Shown here one piece after another: positions 22,995-30,786 of a stretch of 32,831 bases of DNA. The stretch is from the NCBI GenBank assembly GCA_030151225.1, contig JASLEG010000136.1, forward strand, positions 1 through 32,831. Reading direction: 5' to 3'. The translations under genes and the position numbers were made by a program. Position 1 is the first letter of the stretch. Each line of letters starts with the position of its first letter. The notes under the pieces were generated by a model. The model was given only the letters and a program-made list of their open reading frames with translations. It made no database searches and was not told the origin of the DNA. This stretch comes from Burkholderia sp. (lineage in GTDB: Bacteria > Pseudomonadota > Gammaproteobacteria > Burkholderiales > Burkholderiaceae).

Positions 22995-23698
22995 GTGCAC
23001 GCCTGCCCCGTTCGACCCGCACCACGCGCGGTGCCGTGAAGGCGCTGGTGGCCCTGGCCGCCGCGGCCGGCGTGGCGCTCGCCACCGGCTGCGCCTCGCC
23101 GAGCTCGCACTTCTACACGCTGTCGGGCGACGCCGGTGCCGTGACGGCCGCGCGCTCGATGCCGGCCAATCCGGCCTTCCTGATCCAGGTGCCGGCCGTG
23201 AACGTGCCCGAGCAGGTCGCCAAGCCGCAATTCGTCGTGCAGCGCGACGGCGCGCGCGTGGACGTGCTCGAGGAGCATCGCTGGGCCTCGCCGCCGGCCG
23301 ACGAGATCCGCCGCGCGCTGTCCACCGCGCTCACGCGCCGGCTCGACACGATCGACGTGGCCGATACCGCCGTGCCGCCGGGCGTGCCCGTGTACCGCGT
23401 CAGCGTGGACGTGCAGCGCTTCGAGTCCTGGCCCGGCAGCAAGGCCGCGCTCGATGCGGTGTGGAGCGTGCGCTCGCTCGCCACGCAGTCGGTCATGACC
23501 TGCCGCAGCGAGCTGACCGAGCCGGTCGGCGCCGGCTACGACGCGCTCGTGGCCGGCCACCGCAAGGCGATCGGCGAGCTGTCGGCGCGCATCGCGGCCG
23601 GCGTGCGCGCGATGGCCGCGCAGCCGCAACCGCCGGCGGCGCCGGCGCGCGACGGCGCGCCCAAACCGGCCGCGGTGCGCTGCCCGGCCGAGGGCTGA
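22991..23698 (+). CDS. pqiC: PqiC outer-membrane lipoprotein
   Basis: A 235-residue lipoprotein of the ABC-type transport auxiliary (DUF330) family that completes the PqiABC system at the outer membrane. The long positively charged signal (MSARLPRSTRTTRGAVKALV) ends in the lipobox LATGC, with Cys34 as the acylated residue, followed by ASPSSHFYTLSGDAG. Downstream come FLIQVPAVNVPEQVAKPQ and RWASPPADEIRRALSTAL, the usual domain pattern. The C-terminus is Pro/Ala-rich and short of clear motifs. The start overlaps the pqiB stop by ATGA. Last gene of the operon; no canonical terminator follows. Confidence 0.9.
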   Translation: MSARLPRSTRTTRGAVKALVALAAAAGVALATGCASPSSHFYTLSGDAGAVTAARSMPANPAFLIQVPAVNVPEQVAKPQFVVQRDGARVDVLEEHRWASPPADEIRRALSTALTRRLDTIDVADTAVPPGVPVYRVSVDVQRFESWPGSKAALDAVWSVRSLATQSVMTCRSELTEPVGAGYDALVAGHRKAIGELSARIAAGVRAMAAQPQPPAAPARDGAPKPAAVRCPAEG

Positions 23699-23996
23699 GG
23701 CCCGATCGAGACCGGACGCCGCCCGGGCGCGCGACGCACCGCCGTCGCGCCCCGCATCACGGCCGACATCGCGCCTGGCGTCGCGATTTGACGATCCTTG
23801 TCCTTGCGCGCGGAACCGCCGCCGCGCCATCCGGTCGGCTTGCGTTTTTTCGTCCGATTGACGATCCTGTCGCGGCCCGGCACGCTCGCTGCAGTGCAAC
23901 AACCCGCCGCCGGTCCGGCCGCCCACCCGGCGCCCCGTGTCGCGCGGCCCTGATCGACCCGCGCCGCTACCGCGGCGCCCGACCGTTCGCCCTGCC
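23699..23996. other. 298-bp intergenic region with a 70-bp-spaced direct repeat
   Basis: No gene seen. Two copies of TTGACGATCCT(T)GTC lie at 23788-23802 and 23858-23871. Each includes TTGACG, a good -35 hexamer, but no clear -10 lies 16-18 nt after either. A T6 run at 23845-23850 follows GC-rich sequence without a well-placed stem, so I do not call a terminator. Confidence 0.5.
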
Positions 23997-26159
23997 ATGT
24001 TCCGTTCCCTGACCACGCTCCTGAAGAAATGGCGCGCCTCGCGCAGCGCCAGCCACCAGCTCGACGCGCTGCTCGCGACGGCCGATGCCGACGCGCCGTT
24101 CGCCGAGCGCAGCGAGTGGCTGATCGAACTCGCGCACTGGCTGCGCCGCGACGGCGGCGTACAGGCGCCCGCCGAATCCGGCCCCGGCGCCAGTGCCGCC
24201 ACGGCCGCCGATCCGCATGCCGAGGTCGTGCCGCGCTTCGCCTCGCACGCGCGGCTGCGCTACGTGCTGCACGTGCTCGACCGCAATCCGGCCTGGAAGG
24301 AAAACGTGGCGCGCATGCTGCGCGCGCTGCTGCGCGAGAGCGACGGCATCTCGCTGCTGTGCGACGCCGGCATGCCCGTGCACTCGGGCTTCTTCGGCGC
24401 GCTGTTCGAGCGCATCGACGCCTCGCTGATCCCCGCCGCACCGAACCGCCGCGAGCTGGCCGCGCTGTTCTCGCTGATGTTCCCGGCACCCGGCGACGCG
24501 GCCTGGATCGAGGCGCTGCCCGACGATCTGCTCGCGCGCCTGCAGACACTGTTCGCGTTCCGCATCACCGAGACCGAGCGCCACCAGCCCGGCTCGTTCT
24601 CGCGCGACCTGCTGGCCGCGCTGCACAACCTCACCCTGCAGATCAGCTCGACCGGCCTGTCGCAGACGGTGCGCAGCCGGCTGTCGGACGACGACGCGCG
24701 CAAGCCCGCCGAGGCGCAGCCGTTCTACCGGCTCACGCGCGCGATGCTGGCGGTGGAGGCGGCGCAGGCCGCGCTCGACGACGGCGCGGCGTCGGCTTCC
24801 GGTACCGGCACCGGCAAGCTGCTGCACGAGGTCAACTACCTGCGCGTGCTGCTCGACGAATGCCGCCAGTCGGCCGACGGCGTGTCCGCGCACCTGTACC
24901 GCAACGGCGTGTCGGTCGACATCGTGTTCCAGGTCGAACGCATGCGCATGCGCATCCAGCGCGCCGAATCGCTGCTGAACGCGTGGATGGCGCGCGACGA
25001 GGCGCACGGCCTCGCGCGCCTGACCGCCGAGCTGATCGACGCGAACCAGAACAGCCAGAGCGTCTCGCACCTGGTGCGCAGCAATTTCTCGCTGTTCGCG
25101 CGCAAGCTGGTGGAAACCAATGCCGACACCGGCGAGCACTACATCACGCGCGGCCGCGCCGACTACCTGAAGATGATGCGCATGGCCGCCGGCGGCGGGC
25201 TGGTCACGGTGGCCACCGTCTGCGTGAAGTTCTGGGTGACCGGCGCGCACCTGCAGTCGATGTTCGAGGGCTTCCTGGCCGGCATCAACTACGCGGCCGG
25301 CTTCACGCTGATGCACTTCCTGCATTTCACGCTGGCCACCAAGCAGCCGGCCATGACGGCGCCCACGCTCGCGCGCGAGCTCGACGACATCGGCCACGAG
25401 GAAGGCGTGCGCCGCTTCGTGGCCTCGGTGGTGGCGCTGTTCCGCACCCAGGCCGCGGCGATCTGCGGCAACGTGCTGGTCGTGTTCCCGGTGTGTCTGG
25501 CCGTGCAGCTCGGCGCGCATGCGTGGCTGCACGCCGACGTGATCTCGCCGGCCAAGGCGCACGCCACGCTGCGCTCGTTCTCGCTGCTCGGGCCCACCCC
25601 GCTGTATGCCGCGCTGACCGGCGTGCTGCTGTGGGCCTCGAGCCTGCTGGCGGGCTGGGCCGACAACTGGTTCGTGCTGCACCGGGTGGGCGACGCCATC
25701 GCCTGGCACCGCCGGCTGCGGCTCACGCTCGGCGTGCCGGGCGCGGCGCGACTCGCGCGCTTCTGCCAGACCAACATCGCCGGGGTGGTCGGCAACGTCG
25801 GGCTCGGCATGATGCTCGGGATGGTGCCGGCCATCGTCAGCGCCTTCGCGTTCGGCTTCGAGGTGCGCCACGTCACGCTGTCGGCCGGCTCGATCGGCGT
25901 GGCCGTCGGGGTGCTCGGCAAGGGCACGCTCGACGCGGCCGAGCTCTGGTGGGCGGCGGCCGGCGTGCTGTCGATGGCGTTCCTGAACGTTGCCGTGAGC
26001 TTCGCGTTCGCATTCACGATGGCGGTACGCTCGCGCGCGCTGCGGCCCACCAAGGTGCGCGCGCTGATCGGCGCGATCTGGCGCGCGGTGCGCACCAACC
26101 CGGCCAGCCTGGTGTGGCCGCCGGCCTCGCGCGGCTCGCAGGACGCCGGGCGGCACTGA
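23997..26159 (+). CDS. Large membrane protein of the so-called site-specific recombinase (SpecificRecomb) family
   Basis: A 720-residue protein starting MFRSLTTLLKKWRASRSASHQ. The N-terminal half is soluble and helical (VLHVLDRNPAWKENVARMLR, DLLAALHNLTLQISSTGLSQ, VVSVDIVFQVERMRMRIQRAE-like), and the C-terminal half has about six hydrophobic stretches, for example GGLVTVATVCVKFWV, AAICGNVLVVFPVCLAVQLG, LYAALTGVLLWASSLLAGW and NVGLGMMLGMVPAIVSAFAFG. Databases name this family site-specific recombinase after a gonococcal protein, but no tyrosine- or serine-recombinase active site is visible and the topology is that of an integral membrane protein. I believe the name is misleading; the true function is unknown. 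No mobile-element signs surround it. Confidence 0.7.
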   Translation: MFRSLTTLLKKWRASRSASHQLDALLATADADAPFAERSEWLIELAHWLRRDGGVQAPAESGPGASAATAADPHAEVVPRFASHARLRYVLHVLDRNPAWKENVARMLRALLRESDGISLLCDAGMPVHSGFFGALFERIDASLIPAAPNRRELAALFSLMFPAPGDAAWIEALPDDLLARLQTLFAFRITETERHQPGSFSRDLLAALHNLTLQISSTGLSQTVRSRLSDDDARKPAEAQPFYRLTRAMLAVEAAQAALDDGAASASGTGTGKLLHEVNYLRVLLDECRQSADGVSAHLYRNGVSVDIVFQVERMRMRIQRAESLLNAWMARDEAHGLARLTAELIDANQNSQSVSHLVRSNFSLFARKLVETNADTGEHYITRGRADYLKMMRMAAGGGLVTVATVCVKFWVTGAHLQSMFEGFLAGINYAAGFTLMHFLHFTLATKQPAMTAPTLARELDDIGHEEGVRRFVASVVALFRTQAAAICGNVLVVFPVCLAVQLGAHAWLHADVISPAKAHATLRSFSLLGPTPLYAALTGVLLWASSLLAGWADNWFVLHRVGDAIAWHRRLRLTLGVPGAARLARFCQTNIAGVVGNVGLGMMLGMVPAIVSAFAFGFEVRHVTLSAGSIGVAVGVLGKGTLDAAELWWAAAGVLSMAFLNVAVSFAFAFTMAVRSRALRPTKVRALIGAIWRAVRTNPASLVWPPASRGSQDAGRH

Positions 26160-26199
26160 GGGCGAAAGCGGGCGGCCACTGGGGCGGCGCCGGGCCGCG

Positions 26200-26205
26200 T
26201 ACAAT
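26200..26205 (+). promoter_or_regulatory. -10 element (TACAAT) of the rlmL-type gene
   Basis: TACAAT followed by GACGGCTTTT, 30 nt before the ATG at 26236. Same layout as the queA box. The -35 is weak. Confidence 0.4.
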
Positions 26206-26235
26206 GACGGCTTTTGCACGCCCCGCCCCCGCCTT

Positions 26236-27558
26236 ATGTCCACTTCCGACTTCGATTTCTTCGCTCCCTGCCCGCGCGGGCTCGAAGCCGCGCTCGCGGC
26301 CGAGCTGGCCGAGATCGGCGCGCGCCGCATCGGCGGCGCGCCGTTCGCGCCCGGCGCCCAGGTGCCGGGCGGCGTCCACTTCCGTGGCGGCTGGGCGGCC
26401 GGGATGGCCGCGAACCTGTATTCGCGCATCGCCAGCCGCGTGCTGCTGAAGATCGCCGATCGCCCGTACCGCAACGAGCAGGACATCTACGCGCTCGCGC
26501 TCGAGCAGGGCTGGGAGCGCTGGTTCGCGCCCACCCAGACCCTGCGCGTGGACATCACCGCGATCAAGTCGCCGCTCAAGAGCCTCGAATTCGCCACGCT
26601 GCGCGTGAAGGACGCAATCTGCGACCGCCTGCGCGAGAAGACCGGCTCGCGGCCCAGCATCGACACGGCGATGCCCGACGTGCGCGTGTTCGCATTCGTC
26701 ACCGCCACCCACTGCACGCTCTATCTCGATACCTCGGGCGAGCCGCTGTTCAAGCGCGGCTGGCGCCTCGACAAGGGCGCCGCGCCGCTGCGCGAGAACC
26801 TCGCCGCCGGCATCCTGCGGGTGGCCGGCTGGACCCCCGAGCTGCCGCTGTACGATCCGATGTGCGGCAGCGGCACCTTCCTGGCCGAGGCCGCGCAGAT
26901 CGCGCTGGACGTCGCGCCGGGGGTGGAGCGCCGCTTCGGCTTCGAGAAGCTCAAGCAGTACGACATCAACGTGTGGCAGGCGCTGAAGGTGGCGGCGATG
27001 GACGCCAAGCGCGCCGCGCGCGGCCGTCGCGACGCGCTGCCCGTGTACGGCAGCGACATCTCGGGCGACATGCTCGACAAGGCGCGCGCCAACCTCGAGC
27101 GCGCCGGCGCGCCGAACCTCTCGCTCAAGCAGGTGGATGCGCGCTTCATGGCGCCGCCGTGCGACGCGCCGGGCCTGATCGTCGCGAACCCGCCGTACGG
27201 CGAGCGCATCGAGGTGCGCGGGCGCAGCGCGCGCGGCGAGGTCCGCGAGACCGGCCGCAACCGCGGTGCCGACGATGCATTCCGCCGTACCCACACCGAT
27301 GCGCCGGACGGCGAGTTCTTCGCCTCGCTCGGCACCGCGCTCAAGCAGCGCTTCACGGGCTGGCAGGCCTTCCTGCTGACCTCCGATCGCTCGCTGCCGG
27401 GCATGCTGCGGCTGCGCGAATCGGCCAAGACGCCGCTGTTCAACGGCGCGCTCGAATGCCGGCTGTTCCGCTTCGACATGATGGCGGGCAGCGTGCGCCA
27501 GCGGCCGGCCGGTGACGCGGATGCGGCGGGTTCGACCGACGGCGCCGGCGAGGCCTGA
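26236..27558 (+). CDS. rlmL: THUMP-domain 23S rRNA guanine-N2 methyltransferase (RlmL N-terminal type)
   Basis: A 440-residue S-adenosylmethionine-dependent methyltransferase that modifies 23S rRNA, by family G2445. The N-terminus FDFFAPCPRGLEAALAAELAEIG and residues to about 160 form the ferredoxin-like and THUMP RNA-binding parts; then PLYDPMCGSGTFLAEAA (cofactor motif I) and IVANPPYGERI (catalytic NPPY). The bifunctional E. coli RlmKL is about 700 residues, so this protein lacks the C-terminal RlmK half. It ends with a short Ala/Asp/Gly-rich tail. A terminator follows at 27581. The ribosome-binding site is unclear. Confidence 0.88.
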   Translation: MSTSDFDFFAPCPRGLEAALAAELAEIGARRIGGAPFAPGAQVPGGVHFRGGWAAGMAANLYSRIASRVLLKIADRPYRNEQDIYALALEQGWERWFAPTQTLRVDITAIKSPLKSLEFATLRVKDAICDRLREKTGSRPSIDTAMPDVRVFAFVTATHCTLYLDTSGEPLFKRGWRLDKGAAPLRENLAAGILRVAGWTPELPLYDPMCGSGTFLAEAAQIALDVAPGVERRFGFEKLKQYDINVWQALKVAAMDAKRAARGRRDALPVYGSDISGDMLDKARANLERAGAPNLSLKQVDARFMAPPCDAPGLIVANPPYGERIEVRGRSARGEVRETGRNRGADDAFRRTHTDAPDGEFFASLGTALKQRFTGWQAFLLTSDRSLPGMLRLRESAKTPLFNGALECRLFRFDMMAGSVRQRPAGDADAAGSTDGAGEA

Positions 27559-27580
27559 TCCCCCCCCGGGCGCCGACCCG

Positions 27581-27614
27581 CGACGGGGCCGGTTTTCCGG
27601 CCCCGTCGTCGTTT
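27581..27614 (+). terminator. Hairpin terminator after the rlmL-type gene
   Basis: CGACGGGGCCGG and CCGGCCCCGTCG (27581-27592, 27597-27608) make a perfect 12-bp stem with the loop TTTT, followed by TCGTTT. The stem is very strong although the T-tract is short. Confidence 0.75.
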
Positions 27615-27647
27615 CCGGGCGACGGATGGCCGGTGCGACGCGCCGCC

Positions 27648-27675
27648 TGCTGCTGACAACACGCTGTCAGCAGCA
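27648..27675. promoter_or_regulatory. Perfect 11-bp inverted repeat, operator candidate for the WYL regulator
   Basis: TGCTGCTGACA-N6-TGTCAGCAGCA, fully symmetric, 75 nt before the VOC gene. The TGACA...TGTCA core is the kind of half-site that fits a dimeric YafY/WYL regulator, and such a regulator is encoded two genes along (28242). No T-tract follows, so a terminator is unlikely. Confidence 0.55.
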
Positions 27676-27749
27676 CCGCCTCACACTGCGTCTCACGCAT
27701 CCGACACGATGCGTGTTTTCCACCGACCCTTCCGTCCCGGAGACGCACC

Positions 27750-28163
27750 ATGAGCATCGCCACCGCTACCGCCACCACCGCCGCCCCGATCGTCAGCCCG
27801 ATCACCTGGTTCGAAATCCCCACCCACGATCTGGAGCGCGCCACGCGCTTCTACGAAGCCGTGCTCGACACGCAGCTGCGCCGCGAGAATTTCGGCGGCT
27901 CGCCGATGGCGATCTTCGCGGCCGGCGAGAACCAGCCCACCGGCGCGCTCGTGCGCGATCCGTTCGGCAGCAAGCCGGCCGCGGCCGGCCCCGTGGTGTA
28001 CCTGAGCGCCGGCGAATCGGTCACGGCCGCCGTGGAGCGCGCCAGGCGCGCGGGCGGCAGCGTGGACGGCCCGGTCATCGAGCTGCCGAAATCGATCGGC
28101 TACATCGCCTACGTGCACGACACCGAGGGCAACCGCGTCGGCCTGCACTCGCCGGCCCGCTGA
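27750..28163 (+). CDS. VOC (glyoxalase/bleomycin-resistance/dioxygenase) family protein
   Basis: A 137-residue vicinal-oxygen-chelate fold protein. After a Thr/Ala-rich start (MSIATATATTAAPIVSP) come ITWFEIPTHDLERATRFYEAVLDTQL, a middle loop, and the second betaalpha repeat ending YIAYVHDTEGNRVGLHSPAR. Members bind a metal or small hydrophobic ligand and act as lyases, dioxygenases or antibiotic-binding proteins; the substrate cannot be told here. It is encoded 78 bp before a YafY-type regulator and behind a strong palindrome, an arrangement common for inducible VOC genes. A 13-bp tandem repeat starts at its last codons. Confidence 0.88.
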   Translation: MSIATATATTAAPIVSPITWFEIPTHDLERATRFYEAVLDTQLRRENFGGSPMAIFAAGENQPTGALVRDPFGSKPAAAGPVVYLSAGESVTAAVERARRAGGSVDGPVIELPKSIGYIAYVHDTEGNRVGLHSPAR

Positions 28164-28187
28164 GCCGGCCCGCTGAGCCGGCCCGCC
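28151..28187 (+). repeat. 13-bp tandem repeat across the VOC stop codon
   Basis: GCCGGCCCGCTGA occurs twice in a row (28151-28163, 28164-28176), followed by a third partial copy GCCGGCCCGC. The first copy holds the last codons and TGA of the VOC gene. Loss or gain of a unit would leave the protein unchanged but alter the 78-bp gap before the regulator. Confidence 0.7.
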
Positions 28188-28241
28188 GCGCGGCGCTATC
28201 ATCGCCACACCGCCCGCTCCCCAGCCCACGCTCGCCCGCCC

Positions 28242-28940
28242 ATGACCCGCCGCGCCGACCGCCTGTTCCAGATCGCCGAGCTGCTGCGCGGCCGCCGGCT
28301 CACCACCGCGCAGCAGCTGGCGGGCTGGCTGGCGATCTCGCAGCGCACCGTCTATCGCGACATCCGCGACCTGCAGCTCTCGGGCGTGCCGATCGAGGGC
28401 GAGGCCGGCATCGGCTATCGGCTGAACCGCACCGCGAGCCTGCCGCCGCTGACCTTCACCGTGGACGAACTGGCCGCGCTGGCCGCCGGCGCGCGCATGC
28501 TCGAATCGTGGAGCGGCACGCGGCTGGCCGGCGGCGCGCGCTCGGCGCTGGCCAAGATCGCCTCGGCGATGCCGGCCGACAAGCGCGTGGTGCTGGACCG
28601 GCTGCCCGTGTTCGCGCCGTCGCAGCGCGTCGATCCGGTCTACGCCGAAACCATGGACGTGCTGCATCTCGCGCTCGACGAGCGGCGCGTCGTGCACTTT
28701 CACTATCGGGACAAGCAGGACGCGGCCACCGAGCGGCGCATCTGGCCGCTCGGCCTGGCGTACTGGGGCGGGCAATGGACGGTGTCGGGCTGGTGCGAGC
28801 TGCGCGGCGACTTCCGCAGCTTCGACGTGGCGCGCATGCGCGAGGCGAAGGCCTGCGAGGTGCATCCCGACATGGACGGCCGCCGGCTCGCCGATTTCCT
28901 GCGCGAGATCGGCCGGCAGGACGCGCTGCGCGGGCGCTGA
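28242..28940 (+). CDS. YafY-type transcriptional regulator (HTH plus WYL domain)
   Basis: A 232-residue regulator. Residues 1-60 form a winged helix-turn-helix of the HTH_11 type (RADRLFQIAELLRGRRLTTA, LAISQRTVYRDIRDLQLSGV), and the C-terminal part is a WYL ligand-sensing domain (VVHFHYRDKQDAATERRIWP, LGLAYWGGQWTVSGWCELRG, FRSFDVARMREA). WYL domains bind nucleotides, single-stranded DNA or other small ligands. A -10-like TATCAT lies at 28196, giving a leader of about 40 nt. It probably controls the VOC gene and itself through the palindrome at 27648 (inference). It ends 31 bp from the convergent pntB stop. Confidence 0.9.
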   Translation: MTRRADRLFQIAELLRGRRLTTAQQLAGWLAISQRTVYRDIRDLQLSGVPIEGEAGIGYRLNRTASLPPLTFTVDELAALAAGARMLESWSGTRLAGGARSALAKIASAMPADKRVVLDRLPVFAPSQRVDPVYAETMDVLHLALDERRVVHFHYRDKQDAATERRIWPLGLAYWGGQWTVSGWCELRGDFRSFDVARMREAKACEVHPDMDGRRLADFLREIGRQDALRGR

Positions 28941-28971
28941 GCGGCGCACCCGCGGTCGCGCCGGGCGGTGG

Positions 28972-30426
28972 CTATTCCACCGCCTTCACCATGTCCTCCA
29001 CCACCTTCTTGGCATCGCCGAACACCATCATCGTCTTGTCCATGTAGAACAGCTCGTTGTCGAGGCCCGCGTAGCCGGAAGCCATCGAGCGCTTGTTCAC
29101 GATCACCGTGCGCGCCTTGTAGGCCTCGAGGATCGGCATGCCGGCGATCGGCGAGGCCGGGTCGTTCTTGGCGGCCGGGTTCACCACGTCGTTCGCGCCG
29201 AGCACGAGCACCACGTCGGTCTGGCCGAATTCGCCGTTGATGTCCTCCATCTCGTGCACCACCTCGTACGGCACCTCGGCCTCGGCCAGCAGCACGTTCA
29301 TGTGCCCCGGCATGCGCCCGGCCACCGGGTGGATCGCATAGCGCACGTCGATGCCCTTCTCGGCGAGCTTGTCGGTCAGCTCCTTGAGCGCGTGCTGGGC
29401 GCGCGCCACCGCGAGCCCGTAGCCGGGCACGATCACCACCGTTTCGGCATTGCCGAGCATGAAGGCCGCATCGTCGGCCGAACCGGACTTCACGGGCCGC
29501 TGCTCCTGCGTGCCGGCCGCCGCCGCGCCACCGGCCTCGCCACCGAAGCCGCCGAGGATCACGTTGAAGAACGAGCGGTTCATCGCGTGGCACATGATGT
29601 ACGACAGGATCGCGCCCGACGAGCCCACCAGCGAGCCCGCGATGATCAGCATCGGATTGTTCAGCGAGAAGCCGATGCCGGCCGCCGCCCAGCCCGAGTA
29701 GGAGTTCAGCATCGACACCACCACCGGCATGTCCGCGCCGCCGATCGGGATGATGATCAGCACGCCGAGCGCGAACGCGATCGCCGTCATCACGATGAAG
29801 GGCAGCCAGGCCTGGGTGACGAAGAACAGCACGCCGAAGCCGAGCATGCCGAGCGCGAGCATCAGGTTCAGCAGATGCTGGCCCGGATACACCACCGGCG
29901 CGCCCTGGAACAGCCGGAACCTGTACTTGCCCGACAGCTTGCCGAAGGCGATCACCGAGCCCGAGAAGGTGATCGCGCCCACGAAGGTGCCGATGAACAG
30001 CTCGATGCGATTGCCGTAGGGGATGAAGTTCGCGGCCTCGGCGTCCTGCGGCACGAGCCCGAACGCGGCCGGCTCGGCCACCACGGCGTAGGCGATGCAC
30101 ACGGCGGCCAGGCCGATCAGCGAATGCATGGCGGCCACCAGCTCGGGCATCTTGGTCATTTCCACGCGCGCGGCCACCACGGCGCCCACCGCGCCGCCCA
30201 CCACCAGAGCGCCGAGCACCAGTGCGAGGCCGAGCGACAGGTTCGCGCCGAGCCAGGCCGCCTGCTTCGCGATCAGCGCGAGCGTGGTGAGGATCGCGAT
30301 CGCCATCCCCGTCATGCCGAACAGGTTGCCGCGCCGCGCGGTGCGCGGATGCGAGAGCCCCTTGAGCGCCTGGATGAAGCAGACCGACGCGACCAGGTAC
30401 AGCAGCGTGACGACGTTCAGGCTCAT
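28972..30426 (-). CDS. pntB: NAD(P) transhydrogenase subunit beta
   Basis: Membrane and NADP(H)-binding subunit of the proton-translocating transhydrogenase, which uses the proton gradient to reduce NADP+ with NADH. The 484-residue protein has many hydrophobic segments in its first 260 residues (VVTLLYLVASVCFIQALKGL, ITFSGSVIAFGKLSG, MPVVVSMLNSYSGWAAAGIGF) and a C-terminal NADP domain with VIVPGYGLAVARAQHAL, IHPVAGRMPGHMNVLL and DVVLVLGANDVVNPAAK. The start overlaps the pntAB stop by 4 bp (ATGA). Third gene of the pntAA-pntAB-pntB operon. Confidence 0.96.
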   Translation of the reverse strand: MSLNVVTLLYLVASVCFIQALKGLSHPRTARRGNLFGMTGMAIAILTTLALIAKQAAWLGANLSLGLALVLGALVVGGAVGAVVAARVEMTKMPELVAAMHSLIGLAAVCIAYAVVAEPAAFGLVPQDAEAANFIPYGNRIELFIGTFVGAITFSGSVIAFGKLSGKYRFRLFQGAPVVYPGQHLLNLMLALGMLGFGVLFFVTQAWLPFIVMTAIAFALGVLIIIPIGGADMPVVVSMLNSYSGWAAAGIGFSLNNPMLIIAGSLVGSSGAILSYIMCHAMNRSFFNVILGGFGGEAGGAAAAGTQEQRPVKSGSADDAAFMLGNAETVVIVPGYGLAVARAQHALKELTDKLAEKGIDVRYAIHPVAGRMPGHMNVLLAEAEVPYEVVHEMEDINGEFGQTDVVLVLGANDVVNPAAKNDPASPIAGMPILEAYKARTVIVNKRSMASGYAGLDNELFYMDKTMMVFGDAKKVVEDMVKAVE

Positions 30427-30773
30427 CGCGCGCCCTCCGTCTTGCCGTTGCTGGCGTTATTGGCGTTGTTGGCGCCGTCCTTCGGCGCCTTCCTGCGGAA
30501 CATCTCCAGCATTCGCCGCGTCACCAGAAAGCCGCCGAACACGTTGACCGCGGCCAGCGCCACGGCGATCGTGCCGAACACCTTGCCGGTGGCGCCCACC
30601 GTCAGCGCGGCGGCCAGCATCGCGCCCACGATCACGATCGCCGAAATGGCATTGGTGACGGCCATCAGCGGCGTGTGCAGCGCCGGCGTGACGTTCCACA
30701 CCACGTGGTAGCCGACGTACACCGCCAGCACGAGGATGATCACGTTGATCACCGTGTGATTGATCACTTCCAT
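30423..30773 (-). CDS. pntAB: NAD(P) transhydrogenase subunit alpha, part 2 (membrane part)
   Basis: A 116-residue membrane subunit that links the NAD-binding part to the PntB channel. It begins MEVINHTVINVIILVLAVYVGYHV, with further helices after PLMAVTNAISAIVIVGAML and IAVALAAVNVFGGFLVTRRML. The end is an Asn/Ala-rich hydrophilic tail (NNANNASNGK). In E. coli this part is fused to the NAD domain in a single PntA; here it is separate, as in many proteobacteria. It starts 13 bp after pntAA. Confidence 0.94.
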   Translation of the reverse strand: MEVINHTVINVIILVLAVYVGYHVVWNVTPALHTPLMAVTNAISAIVIVGAMLAAALTVGATGKVFGTIAVALAAVNVFGGFLVTRRMLEMFRRKAPKDGANNANNASNGKTEGAR

Positions 30774-30786
30774 CGCGGCCGCCCCC

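Noticed and set aside
23997..26159. Recombinase gene as a sign of a mobile element
   Set aside because: No terminal repeats, attachment sites, integrase motifs or altered composition around it.
27648..27675. Inverted repeat as a second rlmL terminator
   Set aside because: A stronger stem is already at 27581 and no T-tract follows this repeat.
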